A stretch of DNA of 64,000 bases from Isoetes taiwanensis (lineage: Eukaryota > Streptophyta > Lycopodiopsida > Isoetales > Isoetaceae). The translations under genes and the position numbers were made by a program. The notes below the pieces were generated by a model. The model was not told the origin of the DNA. It saw nothing but the letters and a program-made list of their open reading frames with translations, and made no database searches. Shown piece after piece: positions 23,268-36,292 of this stretch. The stretch is taken from the NCBI GenBank assembly GCA_021234155.1, contig JAJEKV010000003.1, positions 28,875,166 through 28,939,165 of the forward strand, given 5' to 3'. How positions within the stretch are numbered: position 1 is the first letter of the stretch; every line of letters starts with the position of its first letter.

Positions 23268-23399
23268 GGATTTGATCCATGTATACCCTAGGAAGTGAAA
23301 CTCTATTGTCGTATCCACATGTCGAAAAGAGGAACAACAAGTAGCCACGAAGATGGTGACGTGGAAGCTACGTGCGCAACTTGCCAACAATATGCCCTA

Positions 23400-23862
23400 A
23401 CCATAAAGAAACAGCACTCTGCGCTTCCGTTTGGTTTTAGCAGTTCCGCTTCTTCCCCTGTTCGACGCAAGCTCGCTTTTGCTTGACATAGGTACGTCCC
23501 CCTTCATGTCCATTTCTGCCTTCTTTCCGTTTTTCTTCTCATTTGATGCAACAATGTTCATCATTTCTTCTTGTTGAAATGCCGTCCTTGCTATGTAGAC
23601 GCTATGTGGCCACCCATTTAACTTTCCTAGCTTCTTATGTTGCTTTTCTTTCTTGGGCTTCTACCTTGCTTTTCAAGTTTGTTGCTTGGGTCTTTGGCCG
23701 AATTTTGCTTTTTTGCTACAAGCCACTGTTCTCTTACTCTCAGATTTGATATTTTGTTCGTTCTATATTTTGTACAATTTGCCCAGAGGCAATTTTTGCT
23801 TGTCTTTTGTTGCCTTACATCTTGGCACAATTTGTCTGCGTTGCAGCAGTTTTTAGCGGAAT
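23400..23862 (+). promoter_or_regulatory. Promoter/5'-UTR region of the KH gene, with possible leader intron
   Basis: A GC-richer leader (about 23400-23490) ends at CATAG followed by the donor-like GTACGTCC (23491). A T-rich stretch with an acceptor (GTTGCAGCAG, about 23841-23850) follows just before the ATG. A 5'-UTR intron of about 360 bp is therefore likely. The leader lies close to the truncated quinolinate synthase exons, which face the other way. Confidence 0.4.
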
Positions 23863-26427
23863 ATGGAGGACTCTAGAGGTGGCTATGGTGGAAAGAGGTC
23901 AAGATCACAGTATGAACAAGGTTCAGGGGAGAGAAATGGTAGACAGAAAAGGCAAGGTCAAGGGGGACCTCCTGATTTTTTCTCTGAGCCACCAAGAATT
24001 ACAGTGGATGAGATCATTTATCGTATCCTCTGCCCAACTTCAAAGATTGGCAGTGTTATTGGGAAGGGTGGAAATATTATAAAGTCACTAAGGCATGAGA
24101 CTGGTGCTAAAATTAAAATTGAAGATGCAGTTCCAGGAGCCGATGAGAGAGTCATTATTATTGCCACTTCAGGCAGAGATAGGGATAGGTTAGGACGAGA
24201 AGGTAAGCCTTATGGAGAAAAAGAAAGAGACGAGAAGGATAAGGATAGCCTGAAGGAAAAGGATGGATCAAGGGATAAAATCCTTCCTTCTGTTCAAGAA
24301 GCGCTGTTCAAAGTTCACTCCAGGGTTGTCGATGGAGAAGGAAGCGCATCGGAAGAAGAGGATGATGGATCTCGGACAATTACAACCCGGCTTCTTGTTC
24401 CAAATAGTCAAATAGGGTGTTTATTAGGAAGAGGTGGGAAGATAATTGAGCAGATGAGGAGCGAAACAGGTGCTCAGATCAGGATTCTTTCGAAAGATCA
24501 GTTGCCCAGGTGTGCACTTCTCACGGACGAGCTTGTTCAGGTACAAATTAGCCCCTAAGGACACTAGTTTTGTACCATTACTGTGTTGCCCAGAATTTGA
24601 TAACCCTTTTTCCTTTGTGTTATAGTTGTCTGGAGACATGGGTGTGGTCAAGAAAGCACTCCACGCCATATCGTCCCGTCTGTTTGAACATCCTCCCAAG
24701 GACCGCCATCAAGGTCTTCCAATGCCTTTAATGGCATCAGGTGGTGGACTGATGCCACATGGTGCTTTCTATCATCCAGGGAATCCTTTGATGGCACCTG
24801 GAGGTATGGGAGGTTCCTTAATGCTTCCCCCAGTCTCACACATGGGAGCTGAAGCATGGCCATTTGGTTCTGGGGGAGGGCCTTTCCTTTCTTCTATCCC
24901 TGGGGGTCAGGGAGTTCCTAGAGATGCCCCAGAAGAGGAATTAGTTATTCGAATACTTTGTCCAAATGATAAAGTTGGAAGCATCATAGGGAAGAAAGGC
25001 AATCTGATAAGGCAACTGCGTGAACAAACGCATGCACAAATAAAAATATCAGATCCTGTTCCAAATGCAGATGAGCGCGTCATTATTGTGTCTGCGAATG
25101 AGGTAAGCAGTTACGTCTATTATCCTTGATTTCTCTTCGAGCATATAACTGACTGTTAGATGGTGGAACATAGATACTTGGGGATCCATCATTTCCCTGT
25201 TTGGATGCTGCGCTACAGCTACAACGCAGAATAACAGAATTGAGCCAAGATAAGGATGACGAGGCGACAACAAGGCTGCTTGTCCCATCAGCCAACATTG
25301 GGTGTCTACTGGGAAGAGGAGGAGGTGTGATCACTGAAATGAGAAAATTGACTAAGGCAAATATTAGGGTCCTTCCAAAAGACAGTTTGCCTGCGTGCGC
25401 TCTCGAAACTGATGAACTTGTTCAGGTATTTGTTCAAGTTGGATTAAAATGTCGTTTATGAAGCGAGATGCATCAGGTTACATATAAATACATGTCTTGC
25501 ACTTTATAACATCAATCAGCCTAATTGCCTGGTTGCGGGTGTATATAATGTGCAGGGCAAGAGTGAGCAATAAGTCTTATACTATTTTATATTTTTTATA
25601 CAGGTCAGTGGTCAGTTAGGAGTTGCACAGGATGCACTTATTCAAATAGTATCCAGGCTCAGAGCTAATTTATTTAAAGGTTATGGTGATGGTGGGAACA
25701 AAGGTGGGAATATGAACTCTGCATCGGCATATGGGGGTGCTCCCATGTCATCTGAATATGAGGACAGACATAAACCTGGCTCTCCAGGGGCTGCATATAA
25801 CCTTCCTCCACTTGGTTTGCAAAGATCGTCAATGCATTCATCTTCTGGATGGGGCCTTCAGGTAGATTTTACGAGCATTTTTTCATGGGATAGCCAACTT
25901 GATAATTAACAATGGTTTCCATTTGCACTCAATTTGCAGGATGGTGCTGGTACTTTATCTGGATCATCTGCTTTGGGAAGGTAATGATTTGCTACCACAT
26001 TTTGTGGGGGTTTGAAGTTCTTTTCTGGCGTTAAGTTCTTTCTGACATGATAGTGGCAGGTCCGGTAGTGGATTCATGGCAAATGTGTCAGTCACAACTT
26101 TAGACATAGCTATTCCAAGTTCTATAATAGGATCAATAATTGGCAAAGGAGGCTGTAACATAGCTCAAATACGTCAGGTACCTATGATACCTATGATAAT
26201 TATTTTCCTTCCACTTCTTTTCATATCGTATGCTGTCTGGAAATCTGATCTGACCCTGCTGTTGAACATAGATATCTGGGGCAAAGGTAAGGTTACGTGC
26301 TCCAGATTTCAAGTCTGGAGATCAGCGGATGGTTGAAATTTCTGGTACGCCAGAACAAACTCAAGCTGCACAAAGCCTTCTGGAAGCCTTTATAATTACA
26401 GCACAGTCTCAACAATCAAAGTACTAG
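23863..26427 (+). CDS. Five-KH-domain RNA-binding protein (HEN4/RCF3-type)
   Basis: Seven exons: 23863-24540, 24626-25102, 25174-25425, 25604-25861, 25940-25980, 26060-26177 and 26272-26427. All have GT-AG borders and the joined frame of 659 residues is intact. Five KH modules are visible by their GxxG loops: GKGG at residues 67-70, GRGG 189-192, GKKG 348-351, GRGG 432-435 and GKGG 597-600. Each loop is set in a V/IGxxIGKxG-type context (for example KIGSVIGKGGNIIKSLRHET). The N-terminus is Arg/Gly-rich, an acidic-basic linker (residues about 105-135, DRDRLGREGKPYGEKERDEK) splits KH1, and a Gly/Met/Pro-rich linker precedes KH3. Five KH domains in this 2+2+1 arrangement and a length near 600-660 match plant nuclear poly(C)-binding-like proteins of the HEN4, RCF3 and At4g18375 group. 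These act in pre-mRNA processing and stress or floral gene regulation. Which paralogue it is cannot be told from the sequence alone. Exon 6 has two possible in-frame acceptors 6 nt apart. Confidence 0.93.
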
Positions 26428-27781
26428 GTGAGAACATTAACTTAAGAAAATTAGGACTCTTGTATATTTTCGTCCTTAACCATAGGCCTTTAAAAGAGGA
26501 CATGTTGACTATGTTGCCGTACCTGCTCTGTGCTTCAAATCAAAGTGATCAATCTGGTTCACGTTTTTTCCACTGTCCTCACATTTTCTATTATCCTAAC
26601 CACAGTTGGCAGAGAAAGAACCTGGCGTTAGATATATCCTATGCTTTGAGCCTCATCAGCCTACTCTGGAGGATTTGGAAGATTTTCTGAAGTCTGGCTC
26701 TGCGTCCTTGCAAAGTTAGTAATATGCCTTTGGAGTATTAAGTGCCCTTTTTATTCATTGGCTCTATCCAGATATGGTTACAAGAAGACAAGTCGTGATC
26801 CAGGCCCACTTAGTGCCTAATGTACAATAGTGGCCAATGCCCAAAGGTTTATGTAACTGGAAACCAAAACACTAATTTATTGTTTCTCTAGACTGTAGTT
26901 ACAGTTTTCTCCCGGGAATGGAGAATGAAGTTCCATGGTTGTCCATGTATTCTATTTTGTGGCGTTATAACAGGCTTGAGAGATTTTGGCCTATACTATT
27001 CCTAACTTAGAAGAACCCAACACATTAAGTTGATAATAACTACTGATTTGAGTAACTACTACAATTTTATTTTCATTATAACTTCTAATGGCCTCTTGCC
27101 CATAAGACCAACTCTGGGTTCTGTTCATAGTGCCATACCAACCTGATTGAAAGCATTTCATGTGAGGCAGCTTTTCTTCTCTATATTTTATGTTTCTATG
27201 GTGGTCATCTAGGATGGTAATAAACGGAGCTGCCTGCAGATTTTATAGGTCTGCTATGCATTCTAACTGCTTTGCATAATATGACTATTCTTATCCAAGT
27301 TGACACTGTCCAATTTTTTTCCTCTCCCATATCCTAAGATGTAAATTGTCCAAATGTCCAATCCAATCATAAATGGATTTTGTTACGATAAGTTGAATGA
27401 TGGTGTTGAAGCTTGACCATCTCACATATCAACCTTTCAACTTCACACATCACATGGTTAAAAGTGAAGACTTCTTATATTAGTAGGCCTCCTTGTCTTA
27501 AAAGTAGCTGTGCAAAATTGAGCTCTCATTGTCCACCAGCACAAAGGAACATAAGGTTGGTCTTTATGTATTGGAAGCAGCTCATGTATTCACAGTTTTC
27601 TAATGGTTTTATATCGTTGTGTTTTGTTTTTGATAAGATGATGGGTGCACTACTAATAAGCTAAACGACTACTACTACTACATAATTCTGCTACAATAGA
27701 TCGGGTAATTATGTTTGTTCTCTCTCTTTTTTTTTTCTTTTCTTTTTTTTCCTCCTACTCTTTTGTTATTAATGATTGGTA
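26428..27781. other. 3' flank of the KH gene, no further gene
   Basis: Presumed 3' UTR followed by AT-rich DNA. No recognisable frame, RNA gene or repeat apart from CT/T-rich runs at 27720-27755. Confidence 0.5.
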
Positions 27782-27947
27782 GAATACTAGTATGGTTTAT
27801 GCATCATATTCGAAGTAGGTCGTAATTGCATGGACATTACTTCAACATTAACAAGGTGCTTGGGAGAATACTAGTATGGTTATATGCATCATATTGTAGG
27901 TCGTAGTTGCATGGACATTACTTCAACATTAACAAGGTGCTTGGGGA
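27782..27947. repeat. 84-bp tandem duplication
   Basis: Unit 1 (27782-27865) and unit 2 (27866-27947) both begin GAATACTAGTATGGTT and end ACAAGGTGCTTGGG. They differ by a few bases and a short deletion. Confidence 0.9.
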
Positions 27948-28757
27948 TCATGTGACACGTGAGTAGCATATTTGCATCTCGTTTCCTCTTTGCAACGTCC
28001 TTTAAAGTTGCTCCTACAAGAGGAGCATTGTGAATATACTCTTTGATACTGTCCACTCAATTTTTTTAATATGGCTAAGACTTGGCACTGTTTTCGGGAC
28101 AAGGTTAAGCAGTGAACCATTTAAGTAACGAAAATGAGAGGCTATCGCATTAACCCCCAACTCCATAGACACAAAAATGAAGGCTAAAAATGAAGAAAGA
28201 TATAGGACTTCTTGGCGAGCTAAAAAGGGATGTAGGTTAGGACTTGGACTTTTCGGCCACCCAACTAGAAACTAGAAGGTGAAGCATGTAAAGGATATGG
28301 GATCTATATATTGCTTGCTTTAGATCCATGGGTTAAGGCAATCTAACATGAACTTCTTGGACATCCTCCCATGGAGATGTCAAGTCAAAAGGTATATGAT
28401 TGGGTACAATAGTGGAGGAAGCAACGATCTTCCTAGTACCTTCTTCTTTTTTGGAAAAAAGTGTTCAAGAAAATATAGAATTGAACTTTGGCATACAAGT
28501 GACCAAGTAAGAACATCCCAAATTTACACCAATATATGTTGAAATAAAACACCAAATTGAAGCTTGATCTTCCTTATTTGCTTACATTATCCTTGTCTAC
28601 GATGTCTGTTCTAAATTCTAATGAGTTCTAAAAAAATTCAAAAAATTGTGAGCCATACAAAATTATGAGCTATACACGTGGCATTTATAAAGTCAACCAA
28701 AAGCAATGTTCCTTGCACATGCAATTTGTGAACAAAATACATACGTAGCCAATAGGC

Positions 28758-28985
28758 ATCGTAAACAGAGTTTGTTATACATAAAAGCTACAGGCCTTGA
28801 TCACATAATTTCTTAACTATGAGTCAATATAGAAGAAAATGTGCCCACCAGTTGCAAAACACCTAGTCATAGAGGTAGAGGTATCGTAAACACAGTTTAT
28901 TATATATGAAGCAAACATGCCTCGTTAATATAATTTCTAACCATGAACCAACATAGAAGAAAATGTGCCCACCAATTGCACAATT
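28758..28985. repeat. Tandem duplication, 125-bp period
   Basis: Units at about 28758-28860 and 28883-28985 begin ATCGTAAACA and end in AGAAGAAAATGTGCCCACCA-type sequence. They are moderately diverged. Confidence 0.8.
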
Positions 28986-29776
28986 AGATTACCTATTCAT
29001 AATTCAAATTCAAGGCAAGCTATCCTCATGCCTAGCTCGCCTTCCGGCTGATAAGATGAAGGCCTAGCGATCCTCTGTTTCCTCCCATAATGAAGCATAA
29101 AATGTCGTGGACGAGTAAGGAGGTTTTGATTGTCCAGTATAACACAATTTTTTATTTCTCTTTGCTTCTGCTTCTTTTTTTCTCCCTTCTCATGCTGCTC
29201 CATAATTTTCAGAGCAACATCCTTTTTTGGCCTATCTCTCTTTCTACAAACATCTGCACGAACATCATAGTGCAGCCTGTCTTGGCGAATTCCTAATAGC
29301 TCAGATGTCACCTCCAGAATAGTGCTTCTTGTGTGATTGCCAGTGTCTAATCTCGATTTAGTAGCTGAGCTAGTCTCAGATGGGCGTTTTCCTCATCTAA
29401 GCAAAAATCAGAGGCAGACATCCTAGTCTATTCTACCTGCAAGATGATGCCCTCTCTACCATCGCTAGCCTCCTTCTGTAAAAACTTGAAGATATAGAAG
29501 CACCCATGCAGAAATAGGATAAATTAACATTTTAGGCTTAATGTTTCTTGAAATTCTGAGATTATGGTCTGTATTTTTAGATTCCAAAATTAGGTCTTTC
29601 TTTCCTTTATGCTTTTTGTAGGTTTAGAATGATGAAACTAGGCCTTCTTTTTTATTTACAGACTTGTAACAAGCCAGAGGGTTTTATGTCCAGAGCGCGA
29701 CTCAAGAAGCATCGGGTGCTATGTCTAGACTGTGACACAAGAAAGGGATGTCTTCCAAAACATGATATCAAAAACA
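28986..29776. other. Non-coding stretch, nothing firm
   Basis: A 104-codon minus-strand frame (29311-28997) is Lys/Arg-rich but has no recognisable domain and no clear splice context. I see no other structure. Confidence 0.4.
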
Positions 29777-29955
29777 TGGCTTCAACCAATCTTGATTAGA
29801 TCAGAAAGGGCAACACATCATACAAGAAACTTATCAAAAAAATGTAACATCAAAACAATCAATCTTGACTTCAACCAAGTCTCATTAGACTAGAAAGGAA
29901 GAGGACATCATAAAGAAATTTATTTAAAAAATGTGACATCAACAGAGTCAATTTT
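29777..29955. repeat. Tandem duplication, about 90-bp period
   Basis: Two diverged units (29777-29865 and 29866-29955) both run from a TTCAACCAA word through AGAAAGG and an ATCAT..AGAAA word to AATGTRACATCAA. Confidence 0.7.
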
Positions 29956-30345
29956 GAGCAAATCAGTAACCCAAATTTCAGAGGTCAATCCTCAATGAGA
30001 GCTTGCAATTGCAAGTGCAGCACTGTTCGATGGACCTCCAAAAGAACTGAGAGTATATCAGATCAAGTCGTAGCCACAAACATAGATCTCAAATCCGTAA
30101 TACAATAGATCCTGCTGAAGAAATTGATATCTGGTCTAAATTTGGGTCACTAATTCCATATAAGCTCACTGACAGACTCTTATGTCTTCTACAAATGGTC
30201 TGATTTGTATACAAGCTGGTCAGCTTCCTTGATCGATTTTCCATTTGCTTATGTCGCCGATGTTATCCTTTTGTGTTGGTTGCAGATATATAAACTAGTA
30301 TGTCCTTCATCCCAATCAGTCACATGTCGATGTCTTTTTCCCACC

Positions 30346-31155
30346 GGAGCCTTTTGATACAAATAGGTAGTCTCTTCACTTTTGCATTTTCCCAGTTATT
30401 CCAGTAAACTTGAATCTTTGCATCAGGACCCCATCCTCTTATTTTTTTTGATGATGTTTAAGTTAAAAGATCTAAGATCTTAGTATTTGCCATAATTTAC
30501 CAATCCATTCAATGTGGACCACTCCCCCATACTCGCTTCATATCAATCCATCCCTTCTCAAAATAGGTCATCCGCGATCATCCAAATTACGCTCCATGCT
30601 CAATCCATCCATTCTCAAGATAGATCATCCACGATCATCGATAACTTGGATGCTTTTACAAACCTGCAAAATCCAGAAATAATTATAGATATTCTTGTAC
30701 TCTCATAGTACGTTATATCCCTTGTACCTCTGCGGCTTGCCCCTTTTGAAAGTAAAGTCCTTCCTGCCCATTCTTCAAGGAGCTTTTTGATATAAATAGG
30801 TAGTCGCTTCACTTTTTCTCTTCTTATTCCAATACACTTGAATCTTTGCATCATGACCCCATCCTCTTATTTTCGATGACCTTTAATAGTTAAAAGATTT
30901 TAGTATCTGCCATAATGTGCCAACTCATTCAATGTGGACCATTCCTCAGTGCTTACTCCATATCAATCCATTTCTTCTCAAAATAGATCGTCAGTGATCA
31001 TCCAAGTTACGTTCCATCATCAATCCATCCCTTTTCAAGGTAAATCATCCATGATCATCGACAACCTAGATGTTTTTTGAAACCTGCAAAATCTAGAAAT
31101 AATTATGGATATTCTTATACTCTCATCATACCTTATATCCCTTGTACCTCTGTGG
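30346..31155. repeat. Tandem duplication, about 433-bp period
   Basis: Unit 1 (30346-30778) and unit 2 (30779-31155) are about 80-85% alike by eye. They share blocks such as CATTCAATGTGGACCA and ACCTGCAAAATC. Each unit also contains two internal variants of a TCAATCCATCCCTTCTCAAA word. Confidence 0.85.
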
Positions 31156-33729
31156 TCCTTCCCAGTTATGCTCTGCAATACAGTTGTATCTTCGCGATAT
31201 AGGTGCAGTTTTTATTAGATCTATTGTGTTGCAATCACAATTATCACTTCTCAAAAAGTATACATCATGCACACTTGTTCAAGCCTATTGCATTGCAATG
31301 CAATTTCTAATATACCAAGACGCTAAAAACCTATTCTATTCTATTCTAATATAATTCACATCTAGTATATCATGTTCAAGCCTGTTACGTTGCAATTGTA
31401 ATTACCAATATACCATGAATATACACATAAAATTTTAATAAAGAAGATTCACTTACAAATTTTCCATAAACCCGTACTAGCAATTTGAGATTTCACATCC
31501 AAATTTCGCGTCCATATATCTGGCAGTATTATTCAGCGTCCTTGTTGGTGCTAAGCCAATCCTGCAAAATCATATATTAATAAAGCTGGCCTCCATGGCC
31601 AAACAACTTCTCAGATATTTGCAAGCTTAAGCAAGAAAGCTTATGGCAGTTTTACATTCAGGTTAGGTATGGGCTCACATAATCAAAATAAGATTCAGAG
31701 ATTGTATGCGGATACGGTACGTAGGTGGGTAGTCAAGACAATGCAAAGCCCATTTCAAATTGATCATGATTTTGAGTGCTGTTATTTGCCTCCACGACAA
31801 GATAATGGTTTCCATGACAAGCTGGTGCAGATAGTTCCATTTCCTCTGTTTCTGGCTCCCTAAGAGCTTAGTCCTTTGCTTCCTTTTTAGCTGCTGCTCC
31901 TGTCTCACGTGCAACAACTTTGTTGACCTCGTTGAATTGCTTGACTTTTCACAAGACAATGCTTCCATAAATTAGAAATATTTAGGTTTGAACCATCTTC
32001 ATAAAAACACATAACTCTTTTGTTGTAATGTAAACTTTACTGATATACTTCCTTCTCTGACCTCAATGTCCATCCTTTTCATTCTTGTCATCCAAGAGTA
32101 TAATATGTCTTGTTCAGTTTCAAGCATTATAGCTGGGTAGAGGTACAATCTCGTTGGGTTATTCATTACTTTAGCTAGAAGAAGAAGCTAGAGTGGTTCA
32201 ATTAAACCCAATAGACTATGATCAGACATGAGCATAGGTCTAGCACTAGTAAGAAGTTATGGAGCCCTTTATTTTTCCAAATGTATTTATTAGACTGTAG
32301 TACTTTAGTCATTATTTTTGCATGCACAGAAAACAAAATTGAAAATTGTAGCCCATGATGATGTTGCTACTAACCTTTCGTTTGTCCTTATTCTTTTTAT
32401 TTATACACACCATCTCCTCCCGAATCTATAATGCCTACTAGATTTTGTAGCAGCTATGCTGGCACTTGGTTGACCAATTTAAGGATGATGTATTGCATTC
32501 ATATTCCTGCGTTTGTATTCTACAGTAAAATTATTGCCCATTTCTATACGGTAGTTGGTTAATTATGCTTGTAGCGGATATTGTGATCTCAACTTCTCTT
32601 CAATTTCCAAGCACTAGCTTGACTTAATGAAAGTCCTTCAAGTGCTTCAATTGCTTGCCAAATTGGAATGCACACAGATGCTTTATAGAGTGAAAACATA
32701 GTTAGTTTTGGTACAAAATTCTTTGCTATCGAAACATTAGAACTTCTGCTCTCACAAATACTTTGTTGCTCATAATGCTCTCAAATCTTCCATATAAAAG
32801 GAAAAAAAGAAAAACAAAAAAATTGGCAACTACATTACACCAGAGGATGTAGGGAGTGATGGCATATGGACCTGGATGAGGATAGAAGTAACAACACATA
32901 CAAACTGCATGGCTAACCTGCAAAATTTAGTGGGATCTCACTTGGCCCTGAGCCATTATAAAGAAATTAGGATTGTTTTATTCACGTTTTTTGAAGGATA
33001 TATCTATTAATACAAAAGGTAAAAACACAAAGAATCCCAAATTGAGATTAATGGAAAAAATTATAGCTAATATGATAGAGTACCCTTCATATCAAAGCTA
33101 TGTGTACCCCAGGGCATGCACTTATTCTATAGGTGATATGAGACGTGCAAAAGACCCCTTGTATATGGCTTAGAATTTTTTTTAAGAAATTGCATATCAA
33201 CCACGTATAGTTTTAGAATCACCAAAAAAAAGTTTCCATGTATGAGAGGAAATTATAGACATGAATTAGCAATTAGCAGGTTTGTCTAGAAAATAGTAAA
33301 TAAAATGGTTGCACTAATGTATCAATTGCACTTAGAAGCATAGTGATGACTTTAAATGAAAGAATGTATTATCTCCTCCCTCTTCACGATTCTATGCAAG
33401 TGATTGACAATGAATACAAACAAATTAGCAGTTGATAGCATACATAGACCAATCAGTATAAATTGTAACTACGTTCAAACTAAGGATTATTATTAAAGTA
33501 ACCTTTAATGGGACAAATAAAATGGGAAGGAGGAGGAGGAATTGGATTTTAAACATCGACTAGAAACTACAATTGGTCTATGAGACACACGAACTACATT
33601 AACATTGCTGTACGTTATCTGCCCAGGTTCACTGATTGTCAAGTTTATGTACCAAGTCGTAAAAAGAAATTCTTACATCCTAAGTTGGAAGTAAAGTTCT
33701 CAACTCCATATGCAATGATACCACCTAAG
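31156..33729. other. Non-coding stretch, nothing recognised
   Basis: AT-rich sequence. The TTCTA pentanucleotide is locally repeated at 31330-31350. No gene, RNA or terminal structure was recognised. Confidence 0.45.
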
Positions 33730-33786
33730 ACAAAATAGAATATAGAATAGAATAGAATAGAATAGAATAGAATAGAATAGTATAGA
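33730..33786. repeat. ATAGA pentanucleotide microsatellite
   Basis: About nine tandem copies of ATAGA or GAATA phase, complementary to the TTCTA repeats at 10.2 and 31.3 kb. Confidence 0.9.
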
Positions 33787-34733
33787 ATGTATTTTTATCG
33801 TCCACGAGAACCAATTGGCCCATGGGACCCAAACAACGAGAGCAGCAAGCGTATTATTATTAGGATTAAAAAACCCTCGTCCCAAAGGATTTTTGAGGGA
33901 AAAACCTTAGCAGTAATAAGTATGCTAGTAGACTGTACAATCGTATAAGACAATTCAATACTGCACTGAAGGACACAGCTGAGTTCGTGTATCCATAACC
34001 TCCCGAAGTTCCCAATAAGCCCACGGAGGTCGTTTTCAACAGCACATGCAGCAGCTGGTCATGTATAAATAACTGAACATACCGTGTCCGAATTTGATAG
34101 AATGTTGAGCTATGATTCAAGTCGTTGCCTATTGGACAAAAGTAGATTGGTTGTGAGATAGTTGGATAAATGGATTAGGACTGGGGTGATGAGATAAATT
34201 AAGGGATATAGAAGAGTTCTTAATAACGAGGATGTATCATTCTAATAATCTTGAGCTCTTAGTGGTTCAACTGCGTAGATCTAGATATAACCTTAACTAG
34301 GTTAAATGGCCTTTGGTTCGAAATGGATGTTCAAACTTTCTTAAAACTACATTAACAAATGGTGAACAATTATGGTTCCAAGATAGGGGGGTTTGATCCG
34401 AGATATTCAACTATCCTAAAAATTCAGATTAGATAAAAAAAATTCTGGCGATTTTTTGGCTATTTTTGCAAAAAACATTTAGAAAGTAGGCTTAACAAGG
34501 TGTTGTCCTAAAAAGGTTTTCCCTTAGAGTGTCAAAATATAAAAAGCTAGGAGGTTTAGAAATATAAGATTAGAGGGGATGCAAAAACAGGGGATCAAGC
34601 TTAGGAGCTGATTATGATGCAAAAAACGAGCAAGAAGCGGATGAAGAAGGGGCAGAAGGAATGACAGATGTATCTTCTTGCCTGTCCCTGTTTTTACTGC
34701 CCTTGTTTCGCATTGAAGTTCCACCAGATTTGT
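33787..34733. other. Left flank of the 13.4-kb element, non-coding
   Basis: No gene was recognised. The last bases (34734-34737, AAGC) are the left target-site duplication of the large inverted-repeat element. Confidence 0.5.
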
Positions 34734-34737
34734 AAGC
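34734..34737. repeat. Target-site duplication AAGC, left
   Basis: The four bases directly outside the left terminal inverted repeat are identical to the four directly outside the right one (48135-48138). Confidence 0.75.
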
Positions 34738-34762
34738 AAGTCGTATTTAATTAAAGTGGGAC
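34738..34762. repeat. Left 25-bp terminal inverted repeat
   Basis: It begins AAGTCGTATTTAATTAAAGT and ends GGGAC. It is the exact reverse complement of 48110-48134, all 25 positions matching. Confidence 0.95.
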
Positions 34763-34943
34763 AAATCTTGAATTTTGGGACTCGGACTGAAAATGGGACT
34801 CACACACCATAAAAGAAATTTCTGAATTGATTGCTTGAATAGAATTACACATGATACACATAGAATTGGGTTACTTGTTTTCCTCATAAATTTTACAAAC
34901 CACTAGTTGAGATAGTTTTCAAACTTCTCAATATTATGTGCCC

Positions 34944-35165
34944 TCATACAATGATATAGCATGGAGGTTGCTCATGGCCTTGTCCATCTCCCTTCTTGGG
35001 ATCTTGTGTGTGTGCGCCTTGGCGCAGGGCTGGAGGATGCACCTCCTCCGAGCGACTTCTCTGAGCGTTTTCCCTGAGCGCCGCCTTCCCTGAGCGCCTG
35101 GACTTCTGGCGCTTGGGCTTATTGGATGCGTTGGTTTTCAGCTTCAGCGGCGCCCTCACGGTCAC
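34944..35165 (-). other. Basic C-terminal-type frame next to the left TIR
   Basis: A minus-strand frame of 73 codons is rich in Lys/Arg/Ser (for example KPKRQKSRRSGKAALRENAQ). The DNA here repeats TCCCTGAGCG-like words (35060-35096). It could be the end of the DUF7869-like protein or an unrelated frame. Confidence 0.2.
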
Positions 35166-35613
35166 CGCCTTTCTGCAGATCGTTGCTATGGGGGTTTTGG
35201 GACTCTACCTGTTTCTGGGGCAGCTCTTATGGTCTAGTGGTTTGATCGAGTTACTCCAGGGGGTCGGCACCAGGATCTCTGCATCAGCATCTATTTGCCC
35301 TGGTTTCAGTGAGAGGATGGAGGTTTAGCGCGTGCATGAGTCCGCACCAGTACTCGGCACCTAGCTGTGAAGAGGTTACGGTTCGGGGGCGTTTGTTGAA
35401 GTTCTGTTTGTTGGAGGTATGCTTGTTGCTTTTTGCAGCAGCATAGCTTTTTGGATCTGTGGTCATCATGGCAACGGTTTTTCCCCAGTGGGGTTTTTTA
35501 ATCCGGGCCATGGTGCTCACGGGCTTCGGCCCATGCAATGTATTTTTGTTTTCTTTGTACTTGTGGTCGCATGTCCTTCGTGACGCTGCCTTTGTGGTGC
35601 GACGTAAAAATAT

Positions 35614-35638
35614 ACTTCCTTCCTTCCTTCCTTCCTTT
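35614..35638. repeat. CTTC microsatellite
   Basis: About six tandem CTTC units lie in the C-terminal part of the DUF7869-like gene. On the minus strand they encode an artificial-looking GRKEG stretch and probably cause a frame change. Confidence 0.85.
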
Positions 35639-36292
35639 GCAACGTGAGAACTTGGATATGACCATACCACACACTCCACCAATTCCCTCCTTTGAGGGTC
35701 AGCATAATTTGCCCTCCACTTCTTCTCCCAGCAGTCAGTGTATTGCTCCTTCAAGTTGCCCTTCTTGTGTCTCCCAATGGGCTCCCAATATTGAATTTGG
35801 AATCCAGGACGCAACTCCTCTCCATCAGGCATAGTGGTGGTTACATCAGAGAGTGCCACCCCTAACCATATTGGACAGTCCTCATCATCAGGCCTTACTA
35901 GCACAAAGTATCCTTCCTTGATGTCCTCAAAGGGATCCCACTCAGGAAGATCAAACCACTTCGGCTTTGAGGCCTTACTTCCCACAAACCACTTGGAACC
36001 CTTGTTGGGACCCAAGTGAGCATTCTTAGACGTGCTTGCACCTTGAGAACCCTCCCATCTTGACTCTGGCAAGAACCCGTCTCTTAGCTCCCTCCCACAT
36101 GGCTGTTCAGTTTCCAAGCATGTCACAACTTTCTCCCAGTACTTGATTAGGGAGTCCATTTGATTTTTCTTAAGAGTGGAGGTGTGCTTTCCATTTCGAA
36201 CATCATCCCGGTGTGTTATGTAATCCTTGATGCCCTTCACCAGTTGGCTAGAGTCTTTGACTGTCTTGAAGGGAGGTAGTGGTTTTGGTTGC

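Noticed and set aside
28997-29311. Basic 104-codon minus-strand frame as a nuclear protein
   Set aside because: The Lys-rich stretch comes from a T/C-rich run on the plus strand; no homology recognised.
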